DNA from: Fodinibius halophilus
GTDB taxonomy: Bacteria > Bacteroidota > Rhodothermia > Balneolales > Balneolaceae
Length of the DNA stretch: 36,891 bases
Assembly: GCF_011059105.1 (NCBI RefSeq)
Contig: NZ_JAALLS010000013.1
Coordinates: forward strand, 1-36,891
Reading direction: 5' to 3'
The notes under the pieces were generated by a model that was not told where the DNA came from, made no database searches, and saw nothing but the letters and a program-made list of their open reading frames with translations. The translations under genes and the position numbers were made by a program. Shown here piece after piece: positions 1-7,125 of this stretch. The number at the start of each line of letters is the position of its first letter. Position 1 is the first letter of the stretch.

Positions 1-35
1 CTCACACTGGCGCAAGTTTGCAACTTGTGCCAAAA
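1..35. repeat. REP-like palindromic repeat, copy 1
   Basis: This 35-base unit is identical to bases 678-712. It contains an imperfect hairpin at 8-32 whose 10-base arms read GGCGCAAGTT and AACTTGTGCC, with one G-T wobble. The second copy lies next to the REP-associated transposase gene at 730-1278, so this copy is probably a mobilised satellite of that transposase. The two copies bracket the RlpA-like gene in the same orientation. The window starts at the first base of the repeat, so it may extend further left. Confidence 0.75.
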
Positions 36-79
36 CCATCGTCTGAATTAGCCTAGATTTGGATAAAGGAAAGTATCTA

Positions 80-511
80 TCACTCACATTCCAGATCTTC
101 TATCGGCTTGTCCCCTTCTTTGATCAGATAAAGCTCCACCTCGGCAAGCCCATCTTCAATGATATCAATTTTGCGGGCTGCCTTGCGGGAGAGGTCAATG
201 ATGCGATCTCCTGTAAATGGTCCCCGATTGTTAATGCGTACCTCTATGGTTTTATCTTTTTCGATATTCACGACGCGGACTACGGTATTGAATGGGAGAC
301 TTTTATGGGCCGCCGTAAGCGTTTCTGTATCATACTTTTCTCCACTTGCAGTCAGTTTACCATGGAAACGCTCTCCATACCAACTTGCAGTGCCAGCACC
401 TATAAAACAGTCCTCCGGCAGCCCGTCACTTCCCGGAATAAAACGGGATGCAGCGACAAGACTTAAAAACAGTATAAAATAGATTGGGAGGTATAATGAC
501 TTACTAATCAT
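80..511 (-). CDS. RlpA-like double-psi beta-barrel protein
   Basis: The 143-residue product has an N-terminal hydrophobic segment (about residues 5-22) that looks like a signal peptide or membrane anchor; no lipobox cysteine is visible. It is followed by an RlpA/DPBB domain: GTASWYGERFHG near residue 40, then LTAAHKSLPFNT, then a VRINNRGPF motif and RIIDLSRKAA. RlpA proteins are septal or periplasmic lytic transglycosylases that cleave peptidoglycan strands lacking stem peptides. The SPOR domain of larger homologues is absent, so this is the short, one-domain form. The family call is firm; enzymatic activity is inferred. The gene stands alone between two copies of a palindromic repeat and starts at an ATG at 511. 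It is about 200 bp from the transposase downstream of its start. Confidence 0.85.
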   Translation of the reverse strand: MISKSLYLPIYFILFLSLVAASRFIPGSDGLPEDCFIGAGTASWYGERFHGKLTASGEKYDTETLTAAHKSLPFNTVVRVVNIEKDKTIEVRINNRGPFTGDRIIDLSRKAARKIDIIEDGLAEVELYLIKEGDKPIEDLECE

Positions 512-626
512 AGATATTACTGGTATTGCTATAGTAGTACCTTTGTTTCATAAAAAACGAATAACTTTTCACCTGCCGCCCTAGATTATAAGGCCAACTC
601 CTACCAAAACAGTCAAACAGATTAGT

Positions 627-668
627 CTGGTCCAAGTTACAACCTTGAACCAGTCAGTTGTTGTGTGC
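627..668. repeat. REP-like hairpin plus conserved tail (transposase-associated)
   Basis: An imperfect palindrome at 627-653 (CTGGTCCAAGTT / ACCTTGAACCAG) is followed by GTTGTTGTGTG. The same hairpin-plus-tail occurs in the same orientation at 1362-1400, on the other side of the transposase gene. It forms a head-to-head pair with the oppositely oriented hairpin at 678-712, an arrangement like bacterial BIMEs. Confidence 0.65.
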
Positions 669-677
669 AAAATTTAC

Positions 678-712
678 CTCACACTGGCGCAAGTTTGCAA
701 CTTGTGCCAAAA
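678..712. repeat. REP-like palindromic repeat, copy 2
   Basis: Exact 35-base copy of bases 1-35, with the hairpin at 685-709. The core CAAGTTTGCAACTTG closely resembles the reverse complement of the core of the hairpins at 627-653 and 1362-1390. It sits immediately downstream of the stop codon of the transposase gene at 730-1278 and could also end its transcript. Confidence 0.75.
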
Positions 713-729
713 ACCCCTTCATACTTTTG

Positions 730-1278
730 TTACAGGGCTAACTCTAAATTCAACAATCCCTGTAACCCTGCATAATTCTTGGCACTGCTGAATAACCAAT
801 CCTGCGGTCGTTTTACAAAACCTGCTTTTACCGGATTCATATGCAGATAGTCTAAACGCTGATTCATCATATTATTCGTAGAAAGCTCTATTGGATGGTT
901 ATGTTGTTGCCAAAGCTGATAATAGCTATTGTTTTTATTTTCCTGTCCGGCTTGTTCAAATATACGCAATAACCTTTCCTTTCTACTCTCTTTTGGATGT
1001 TCCTGTATGGTCTTAATGAGCTCTTTTGAAGTAAACTTTTTCATATCACGCATTATGCCGGAGAGCGATTTATCCTCAGATCTTATTATTAAATGGACAT
1101 GATTAGTCATAATACACCATGCGTTGAGAATAAGACCTTTATGCTTGATACAATATGAAAAACTATCAGTTATTACTTCGAAATATATCCGCCGAGTAAA
1201 CAGGTCAACCCAGCCCACAGTAGCCAAACTTACAAAATGTACTTTCTTATTATCATAAAATTTATATTTGCGACTCAT
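730..1278 (-). CDS. REP-associated tyrosine transposase (RAYT, Y1/HUH family)
   Basis: The 182-residue product is a single-domain Y1 transposase (Transposase_17/IS200-like fold). The HUH metal-binding pair is H60 and H62 in MTNHVHLII, and the expected catalytic tyrosine is Y144 in DYLHMNPVKAG, followed by the typical W-x-SSA-x-NY ending. This group (TnpA_REP/RAYT) is known to bind and cleave single-stranded REP hairpins and is usually not flanked by classical IS ends. Here hairpins sit on both sides (627-712 and 1362-1390), which fits that role. The length is usual for the family and the reading frame is intact, so activity is plausible. It starts at an ATG at 1278. Confidence 0.9.
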   Translation of the reverse strand: MSRKYKFYDNKKVHFVSLATVGWVDLFTRRIYFEVITDSFSYCIKHKGLILNAWCIMTNHVHLIIRSEDKSLSGIMRDMKKFTSKELIKTIQEHPKESRKERLLRIFEQAGQENKNNSYYQLWQQHNHPIELSTNNMMNQRLDYLHMNPVKAGFVKRPQDWLFSSAKNYAGLQGLLNLELAL

Positions 1279-1361
1279 AAACTATAATATTGATGAATTA
1301 GAAATCTGCTAAATAGCAGTAGAAATTACAAGTTATGATCGGTAGATCAGAAGGGAACATC

Positions 1362-1400
1362 ACTAGTCCAAGTTACAAACTTGAACTAGTTGTTGTGTGG
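1362..1400. repeat. REP-like hairpin plus conserved tail, upstream of the transposase
   Basis: The palindrome at 1362-1390 (ACTAGTCCAAGTT / AACTTGAACTAGT, one wobble) is followed by TGTTGTGTGG. It matches the element at 627-668 in sequence and orientation, so the two are direct repeats flanking the RAYT gene. Confidence 0.65.
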
Positions 1401-1528
1401 AAATGCCCATATGAGCCCTCCTTTCGGTAATCACCAGAATAGGTATTTGTTGTCAATCTAGTTTTGGATTTGAGAATAGGCTTATCTAATATTTCTGACA
1501 AAGACTAATAATAACTCAACGAAAGATT

Positions 1529-1738
1529 ATGCGACATCAGAATTGGCAGTGTCCAAAGTGTAAAAACAGGGAGTTTGAAACGGGAGAGGTTTCCGGTACG
1601 GGTGGATTCTTTTCCAAATTCTTCAATATCCAAACCCAAACATTTACCACTATTACCTGTACAAAGTGTACCTATACGGAGATGTACAAAGGTGAAACCA
1701 GCATGCTGAGCAATATCCTCGATTTCTTTGGTAACTAA
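1529..1738 (+). CDS. Small Zn-ribbon nucleic-acid-binding-like protein (DUF2082/PF09855 type)
   Basis: The 69-residue protein has two CxxC knuckles, CPKC near residue 8 and CTKC near residue 44, that would form one zinc ribbon. Between them lie a GTGGFFSKFFNIQ stretch and FTTITC, ending with YTEMYKGETS. This spacing and the G-x-SKFF-x-IQ and C-x-KC-x-YTE-x-Y pattern match the family described as predicted nucleic-acid-binding Zn-ribbon proteins; the cellular role is unknown. The ATG at 1529 is chosen because it directly precedes the first knuckle. A two-hairpin repeat starts 8 bases after the stop codon and may serve as its transcript end. It is a single gene with no operon partner. Confidence 0.8.
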   Translation: MRHQNWQCPKCKNREFETGEVSGTGGFFSKFFNIQTQTFTTITCTKCTYTEMYKGETSMLSNILDFFGN

Positions 1739-1745
1739 AGGAGAT

Positions 1746-1840
1746 CCCATCGGACGGCTGAGTTTGCCGTCCTGTGGGTACTGCAGGGCAATCCATTTCA
1801 CTCGTCCCACGGCACGCCCAGCCGCGGGACGAGGGTATCA
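1746..1840. repeat. BIME-like double-hairpin repeat, copy A (transposase 2 associated)
   Basis: This unit of about 95 bases holds two hairpins: ATCGGACGGC...GCCGTCCTGT, and CTCGTCCCACGGC (1801-1813) pairing with GCCGCGGGACGAG (1821-1833). It ends in GGTATCA. It is repeated in the same orientation at 2482-2572 on the other side of the second Y1 transposase. Outer sequences are conserved and the middle has diverged. Confidence 0.8.
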
Positions 1841-1865
1841 ACCAAAAATAGATTAGTCCCTCGTT

Positions 1866-2408
1866 CTAAAAATCAAGATCCTTTTTCGATTTATTGGTCA
1901 CGGAATCTGAATCAAGATCTAACAGTGAATAGGCACATTCTTTATTAACCAATGTTCCTCTTCTCTTGCCCATATAGTCGGGAACGGATGAATAAGGCCA
2001 ATCTGCCATCTCTCCTACCAATTGCGCACGAATGGGATTTTGGTGAATATAGAAAAATGTTGTTATGGCTTGTTTTTTAGAATCTATATGAATCGATTTG
2101 GTTTTTTGTTGAAATAATGATCCAGTTCGATCATATCTTTTATTTATGGATTGTGTATAGGAGCTAAATAATGTACCTATCTTCTGGTTTAAGGGATGCC
2201 TGCTGTTAGAGTCTTCAGTATCATTAACAAATAGTAACCAGTGAAAGTGATTAGGCATCAAACAATAAGCTAAAACTTCAGAACAATTTGTCAGATGTCG
2301 CCTCATCTTTTTTATGAAGAAGAGGTAATTTTCTCTTTCGTAAAATATGGGTTGCTGATTATTGCCCCGATTATAAACATGGTAAAGTTCATGTGATGTA
2401 AACTCCAT
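1866..2408 (-). CDS. Second Y1/HUH transposase (RAYT-like), distinct group
   Basis: The 180-residue product is an IS200-like Y1 transposase. It has the N-terminal YHVYNRGNN motif typical of RAYTs, the HUH pair H54 and H56 in MPNHFHWLL, and the likely catalytic tyrosine Y120 in FFYIHQNPIRAQLV, followed by WPYSSVPDY. Its motif wording differs clearly from the neighbour at 730-1278 (VYNRG and PNHFHWL against TNHVHLI), so the two come from different RAYT groups. It is flanked by its own GC-rich double-hairpin repeats at 1746-1840 and 2482-2572. The frame is intact and it starts at an ATG at 2408. Confidence 0.88.
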   Translation of the reverse strand: MEFTSHELYHVYNRGNNQQPIFYERENYLFFIKKMRRHLTNCSEVLAYCLMPNHFHWLLFVNDTEDSNSRHPLNQKIGTLFSSYTQSINKRYDRTGSLFQQKTKSIHIDSKKQAITTFFYIHQNPIRAQLVGEMADWPYSSVPDYMGKRRGTLVNKECAYSLLDLDSDSVTNKSKKDLDF

Positions 2409-2481
2409 AGCTCAACTCAATTTTATAAGTAAGATCCCCGGGACAGTAAACCCTTACATATTTTTCCTATCGTACCCCCCC

Positions 2482-2572
2482 CCCATCGGGCGGCTGGGCT
2501 TGCCGTCCGATGGATAGTATAGCCCTCTCCCACTCGCCCCACGGCAAACCCAGCCGCGGGACGAGGGTATCA
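2482..2572. repeat. BIME-like double-hairpin repeat, copy B
   Basis: Second copy of the element at 1746-1840, same orientation, sharing CATCGGGCGGCTG, TTGCCGTCC and CAGCCGCGGGACGAGGGTATC. A run of nine C precedes it and a run of seven T follows, just before the stop codon of the exchanger gene on the opposite strand. The C run may be a slippage-prone tract. Confidence 0.8.
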
Positions 2573-2581
2573 GTTTTTTTA

Positions 2582-3613
2582 TTAAGCAGGCAAAGATGGA
2601 ATGGAATCAATAATGGCCAAATTCTCAAGCGCCATCCAGATTAAGAAAAGCAGATAAAGTATAATTAATACTACCGATTCTTTTCGCCCCAAGATCATAT
2701 TGGTACGCATGAAGCTAAACAGAACAAGTGTTGCCAACGTAAGTGCTCCCATCAGCGGAGCTGCCATACTAAAATTGATGACTGTAGCCCCGGCTATGAG
2801 CACGCCCATCGGAATACAAACCAATAGATCGAAAATATTGCTACCCAGCACATTGGCCAGTGAGGTCACAGCATCTCCTTTACGAGCTTTCCGTACACTT
2901 ATAAAGGCATCGGGGATACTGGTCCCGGCAGCAACAACCGAAATCCCCCAAAGGAATGAAGGGGTCCCCAGCAAATCCCCAAACTTAATAGCCGATTGCA
3001 CCAGCAGTTCTACTCCTATTAAAATAACAACCAAACTGCCAACTAATCGTCCCCATTCTTTCCATGGATTGATATGCTCAATAGTAATTTCAGGTACAAA
3101 ATCCATAGTATCCTGATATTGAACAAAAATATAGAAACCATAAAGCAACAGGGGCATTAGGGCCAGCGTACGATCCATTTCTCCCAAAATAGCTTGTCCC
3201 TCTGATGGAACTGGATTAAAAATAGCTGCAAAAGAAAAGGTAATAATTAGCACCGCTACAGAAATCATGTAGAACTGGGCTTCTTTGTAAACCAAATCCC
3301 GGTTGGCTTGCAGTGGATTTTTAGATACCAAACCGGCCGCCGCCGGTATAATTAAAATATTAAAGATAGCTGATCCCACAATTGCTGCAACTCCAAGCTC
3401 AAACTCTCCATGTAACAACGTAGAAATAACAACAGTTGAAAGCTCCGGGAAACTGGATCCTATTGCCACTACCAGTGCTCCTTGTACGATATCAGGAAGC
3501 TCATAATAGGTAGATAACCTTTCGCTGGCCCTTTCCAGCCAATCGCTACCTTTCCACAGAATAGCAGTAGAAACTAAGGCTACCAGAGTCCAAAGCAACA
3601 AAGAAAGTATCAT
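2582..3613 (-). CDS. Sodium/calcium exchanger, CaCA family (YrbG-like)
   Basis: The 343-residue integral membrane protein has the two inverted alpha repeats that define CaCA antiporters. Repeat 1 (about residues 40-95) has AIGSSFPELSTV and GSAIFNILI; repeat 2 (about 225-280) has AAGTSIPDAFISV and LGSNIFDLLV. The acidic residue after P in each repeat (E, D) is the expected cation-binding position. About ten membrane spans can be seen, with a central cytoplasmic linker (QDTMDFVPEI region). Its likely role is cation (Ca2+ or K+) export driven by Na+ or H+ entry; the actual ions cannot be read from sequence. Single gene, ATG start at 3613. Confidence 0.9.
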   Translation of the reverse strand: MILSLLLWTLVALVSTAILWKGSDWLERASERLSTYYELPDIVQGALVVAIGSSFPELSTVVISTLLHGEFELGVAAIVGSAIFNILIIPAAAGLVSKNPLQANRDLVYKEAQFYMISVAVLIITFSFAAIFNPVPSEGQAILGEMDRTLALMPLLLYGFYIFVQYQDTMDFVPEITIEHINPWKEWGRLVGSLVVILIGVELLVQSAIKFGDLLGTPSFLWGISVVAAGTSIPDAFISVRKARKGDAVTSLANVLGSNIFDLLVCIPMGVLIAGATVINFSMAAPLMGALTLATLVLFSFMRTNMILGRKESVVLIILYLLFLIWMALENLAIIDSIPSLPA

Positions 3614-3824
3614 AAGAGGCAGATATAATTAAGGGGAATCATCTCCAATAAATGAAGTTTATATCTTTGAACAAAGTTTGTTTATGACCACTAATTATAG
3701 AGTTTCCCAATTATTCAAAACCACATATAATAGTATTCCTTACCTACCAAAAATTGGGAGTGAGTGCTCATCTGGTTATTTTATGTGAACAAGCATTCAA
3801 TTCTATCCAGATAAATAAACCAGT

Positions 3825-4529
3825 ATGAAAGTAGAAATATGGTCTGATGTAATGTGTCCTTTCTGTTATATCGGGAAACATCGATTCGACCAAGCTCTTG
3901 AACAATTTGAATACAGCGATCGCATTGATATTGAGTGGCGCAGCTTCCTGCTCAACCCTGATATGGAAACTGATACAGAGGCAACAATCACAGAGCACCT
4001 GGCTGAATCAAAAGGCATTTCTGTGGCCAAAGCCAAACAGATGGGAGAAGGTGTAACAAAGATGGCGGCCGAAGAGGGATTGGAATTTAATATGGATACG
4101 ATTGTAGTTGCCAACTCTTTTAATGCTCATCGTCTTGTCCAGTGGGCTAAAACACATGACCTTGGGCACGATGCAGAAGAACTGCTATTTAAGAACTACT
4201 TTACAGAAGGTGCGAATATTGATGATCTTGGTACCCTGGTTGAAATCGCCGGACAACTGGACCTCGACACCAATGAAGCCCGAAACATATTGGATGGCGA
4301 CAAGTTTTCGAATATTGTAAAACATGACTACCAAACAGCGCAGGGTATGAATATTCAAGGTGTTCCTCTGTTCTTATTTGATCGAAAGTTTGTGGTTTCC
4401 GGTGCTCAGGAAACCTCCACCTTTTTAAGTGCCCTAAAACAAGGCTGGAACAACTGGCTCGAAAAACAGCAAGAAATTCAAGATGCTGATATTGAGGGAG
4501 TCATTTGTGGCCCCAATGGAAGTTGTTGA
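3825..4529 (+). CDS. DsbA-family oxidoreductase, FrnE-like
   Basis: The 234-residue cytoplasmic protein has a thioredoxin fold with an inserted helical domain. The active site CPFC is at residues 11-14 (VMCPFCYIGKHRF), and the family's cis-Pro loop is GVPLFLFDRKFVVSGAQ near residue 180. There is no signal peptide. It belongs to the group often annotated as FrnE or 2-hydroxychromene-2-carboxylate isomerase-like; the CxxC favours a disulfide oxidoreductase or isomerase role. An extra cysteine pair near the C-terminus (VICGPNGSC) occurs in FrnE proteins and may take part in redox cycling. ATG start at 3825. A strong hairpin follows 61 bases after the stop codon. Confidence 0.88.
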   Translation: MKVEIWSDVMCPFCYIGKHRFDQALEQFEYSDRIDIEWRSFLLNPDMETDTEATITEHLAESKGISVAKAKQMGEGVTKMAAEEGLEFNMDTIVVANSFNAHRLVQWAKTHDLGHDAEELLFKNYFTEGANIDDLGTLVEIAGQLDLDTNEARNILDGDKFSNIVKHDYQTAQGMNIQGVPLFLFDRKFVVSGAQETSTFLSALKQGWNNWLEKQQEIQDADIEGVICGPNGSC

Positions 4530-4972
4530 CAGATAACTAACATCAAGCGTAGCACAAAACCTCATCCCACTTTTTCGTTAAAGTTTTTAAAACTGAAACC
4601 CTCTGCTTTTAATAGAGCAGAGGGTTTCAGTTATTGTCATGTAGTAAGATTGTTCCCGTTGAGGACATCTAATAGTATGTGCCTTGGGATTTCTAGAATA
4701 GGTTTTTACAGTTAAACGGAAAATTTTACTGTAGCTGCAGGTTTAAAACAGACGCAAAGTACAAAATCATCGCAACTACTTAACTCTTTGGCTATTATCC
4801 CGATAACTAATATATAACCAATATTAGAAACCGTTATACGTTATACAGATAGCAGATATCTTATGCAGACACTTTTAGCTTAACCGAAACCCGTAGCATT
4901 GGATCAGTTGTACATCTACAGAGATCGGTAGTGGCTCATAATAAAAAAAGAACTTTTAAACCGGGGTGCCCT
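4530..4972. other. Gene-free stretch with one terminator-like hairpin
   Basis: No coding sequence is supported on either strand. Apart from the hairpin at 4591-4632 the stretch is AT-rich and contains no recognisable RNA gene. It probably holds the promoter of the transglycosylase gene, but no -33/-7 pair stands out. Confidence 0.5.
4591..4632 (+). terminator. Terminator-like hairpin after the FrnE-like gene
   Basis: Perfect 17-bp stem (AACTGAAACCCTCTGCT / AGCAGAGGGTTTCAGTT) with an 8-base loop. No long T run follows (only TTATTGT), so it is either an intrinsic terminator of weak type or an mRNA 3'-end stabilising hairpin. Confidence 0.6.
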
Positions 4973-5827
4973 ATGAGACTCTCATCCAAACAGTCTTCAT
5001 TACTAACAATTATACTCCTCATCTTTTTGTGGATCATATTGTTTGTCTTTAGTGCTGCGGCAGGTAACAACTACTCCACGAATACCGAAAACAGTAAGTT
5101 TGTTTCCCCTTATCATTCCCTTGAAGATCCGACTGAGGAAAAAGAGAGCCTTCAACCACTGATCGCTTTCCTCAAAAAAGAAGGATATGAAATAGAAGAA
5201 CTACTGGCTGATTCTCGCTTTGAACTCTATGACGGAATCGCCGACCGTTTTCGTAAATCTGCTGAACGAAAATCGCATACCCTGGAATCATATAAACGAA
5301 TACTCGGATTCGATGCCAAAGCCCGGGAGATTCGTAATTTTATTAACAAACATTCTGACCAACTCGATAAAGCTTCTCAAGAATATGGTATCTCAAAATA
5401 TGTGATTTCCGCTATTATTGGTATCGAATCAGACTTCGGACAAAATATCGGCAGCTATAATCCCTTCAATGCATATGTTTCGATGTATGCCGAAAATTAC
5501 CGCCGTGATTTTGCTAAAGCGCAGCTCAAAGAGCTCATGGAATTTGTAGCCCGCAATAATATTGATGTTTTTGAATTAAAGTCCAGCTATGCCGGGGCAA
5601 TGACTTTTGCACAATTCATCCCCTACTCTTTAAATAAGTGGTTTGTGGGAAAAGATCTCTTTGATATGGACAATAATATCATGTCGGTGGCTAACTACCT
5701 GGCCTACTTCAAAAAAAGAACTAATAGTATTAGAACAGCCGTTCTGCGATACAATCCCAGCAGCCTGTATACCAAAGCCGTACTGGACTTGGCAGATACC
5801 GCTGAAAAACGTTATGGAACGCGCTAA
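4973..5827 (+). CDS. Membrane-anchored lytic transglycosylase, MltB-like (SLT_2)
   Basis: Counting from the ATG at 4973 gives 284 residues, with an N-terminal hydrophobic span (about 10-31). The SLT_2/MltB-type catalytic core follows: AIIGIESDFG with the catalytic glutamate near residue 152, then SYAGAMTFAQFIPYS near 215 and a SVANYLAYF segment. This family cleaves the MurNAc-GlcNAc bond in peptidoglycan to give 1,6-anhydro ends. A GTG at 4931 would add 14 residues rich in Lys and Arg. I prefer the ATG because it places a normal short charged region before the signal-anchor. There is no lipobox, so the protein is probably anchored by the N-terminal helix. It is a single gene; a protease gene lies 256 bases downstream. 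Confidence 0.85.
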   Translation: MRLSSKQSSLLTIILLIFLWIILFVFSAAAGNNYSTNTENSKFVSPYHSLEDPTEEKESLQPLIAFLKKEGYEIEELLADSRFELYDGIADRFRKSAERKSHTLESYKRILGFDAKAREIRNFINKHSDQLDKASQEYGISKYVISAIIGIESDFGQNIGSYNPFNAYVSMYAENYRRDFAKAQLKELMEFVARNNIDVFELKSSYAGAMTFAQFIPYSLNKWFVGKDLFDMDNNIMSVANYLAYFKKRTNSIRTAVLRYNPSSLYTKAVLDLADTAEKRYGTR

Positions 5828-6083
5828 TCGTTCATAGAGAGCTTTGCAAAACCTTAGTGTCATCGCAAATGAAATACGGTGATCTTCTTTTGCAACTTCT
5901 AATAGGAGATCGCTTCAGTCGAAATGACAAGCTGAAAATTAGAGGTTTTACGAAGCTCTACCATATTAATGGTACGCTGAAATCGGGTGTTGATCATTTC
6001 CTAATTATGCAACCAATACCTCGAGTGGGATTTTTAACACCAGTTTATTAGGTTACTTTTTTATAACCTTTATTCGTAAAACT

Positions 6084-7037
6084 GTGCAACTGCGATCTGT
6101 TGGTACATTTGTTTTCTTTTTTCTGATAGGGCTGATCTACTTCCTCTATTTCAGTATCGGTCAACCCATTACACAGAACAACAGCACAGAAACAACCCTT
6201 CTAAAAACGGCTCCCTGTGAAGGAGTTCTCACCTATCGAATTGGGACTATTGACGACCAGTATGATATTAGTAAAAGTGAATTAACACAGGTAATGAAAA
6301 AGGTTGAATCGCTTTGGGAGAAATCCATTGATAAAAATTTACTCCAGTATAAAAAGGACGGCAGTATCACTATCCATCTTATATATGGCGAAGAACAACA
6401 GCGTTCGGAAAATGAACGACAGCTTTCACAACGGATACAGACGCTAAAAGACCGTACTGAAATGACGAGAAAAGCATTCAAACGCCTTTCAAAATCGTAC
6501 AAAGAACGAGTAGAACAGATGGAAAAAGCTTTGTCTAAGTACAATGAAGCCGCATCAGAATTCAATAAAAAAATTAAAGAGTGGGAAAAAAATGGAGGCA
6601 TTCCACGCAGTAAAAAATCGCAAATTGAAAAGATGCAGAGAGAGCTCAAGCAATTACAGCATAAAGCGAAAAGGATTAAGAGTAATACAGAATCGCTACG
6701 AAAACAGGCAAATGCTAAATCGCGACAACTTAATCGTTTAGTAGAACGACAAAACGAAATGATTGCGGAGTATAATAGCCGATTTAGTAAAGTAGAACGA
6801 TTCGACCAGGGGCAGTACCGTGTTGTAGATAATGAAAAACGTATTAATATTTATCAATTTGGCAACAAGGCCGAACTGACAACCGTTTTAGCCCACGAAA
6901 CGGGCCATGCCCTGGGGCTTGATCATGTCGATAATCCAAAGTCCATAATGCATGCCGTAATGGATAAACAGAATATCTTTGACCTAAGGCTTACCAAAGA
7001 AGATATAGCTGCACTGCAAAAAAACTGCCATAACTAA
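6084..7037 (+). CDS. Matrixin-type zinc metalloprotease with inserted coiled coil
   Basis: The 317-residue protein has a membrane span or signal anchor at residues 7-25, then the start of a protease-like fold (CEGVLTYRIG with a following VESLWEK helix). A strongly charged coiled coil fills about residues 105-235. The zinc motif HETGHALGLDH is at 271-281, followed by a Met-turn (SIMH, 287-290). The HExxHxxGxxH motif plus Met-turn defines metzincins, and the ALGLDH wording fits matrixins (peptidase M10A-like). The coiled coil is inserted between the N-terminal beta strands and the active-site helix, which is unusual. The start is a GTG at 6084, the only start that keeps the hydrophobic segment. 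The substrate is unknown. Confidence 0.8.
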   Translation: MQLRSVGTFVFFFLIGLIYFLYFSIGQPITQNNSTETTLLKTAPCEGVLTYRIGTIDDQYDISKSELTQVMKKVESLWEKSIDKNLLQYKKDGSITIHLIYGEEQQRSENERQLSQRIQTLKDRTEMTRKAFKRLSKSYKERVEQMEKALSKYNEAASEFNKKIKEWEKNGGIPRSKKSQIEKMQRELKQLQHKAKRIKSNTESLRKQANAKSRQLNRLVERQNEMIAEYNSRFSKVERFDQGQYRVVDNEKRINIYQFGNKAELTTVLAHETGHALGLDHVDNPKSIMHAVMDKQNIFDLRLTKEDIAALQKNCHN

Positions 7038-7125
7038 TACTCTCTTCTCCCAATTTACTTTTTAAAAAACTATTTTTAACTATAGTCTGTAATAAAACTA
7101 TTGCATCGAACTAATCTATTATGTC

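Noticed and set aside
1505-1841. Two minus-strand frames opposite the Zn-ribbon gene
   Set aside because: They overlap a recognisable Zn-ribbon gene and the GC-rich repeat unit; no family match.
730-2408. Both transposases as parts of one composite IS200/IS605 element
   Set aside because: They belong to different groups, have different flanking hairpins and no TnpB gene lies between them, so two separate RAYT loci fit better.
5857-6051. 64-residue frame between the transglycosylase and the protease
   Set aside because: The words GDRFSRNDK come from a common interspersed sequence (GAGATCGCTTCAGTCGAAATGAC) seen in untranslated regions of many genomes; no ribosome site and no family.
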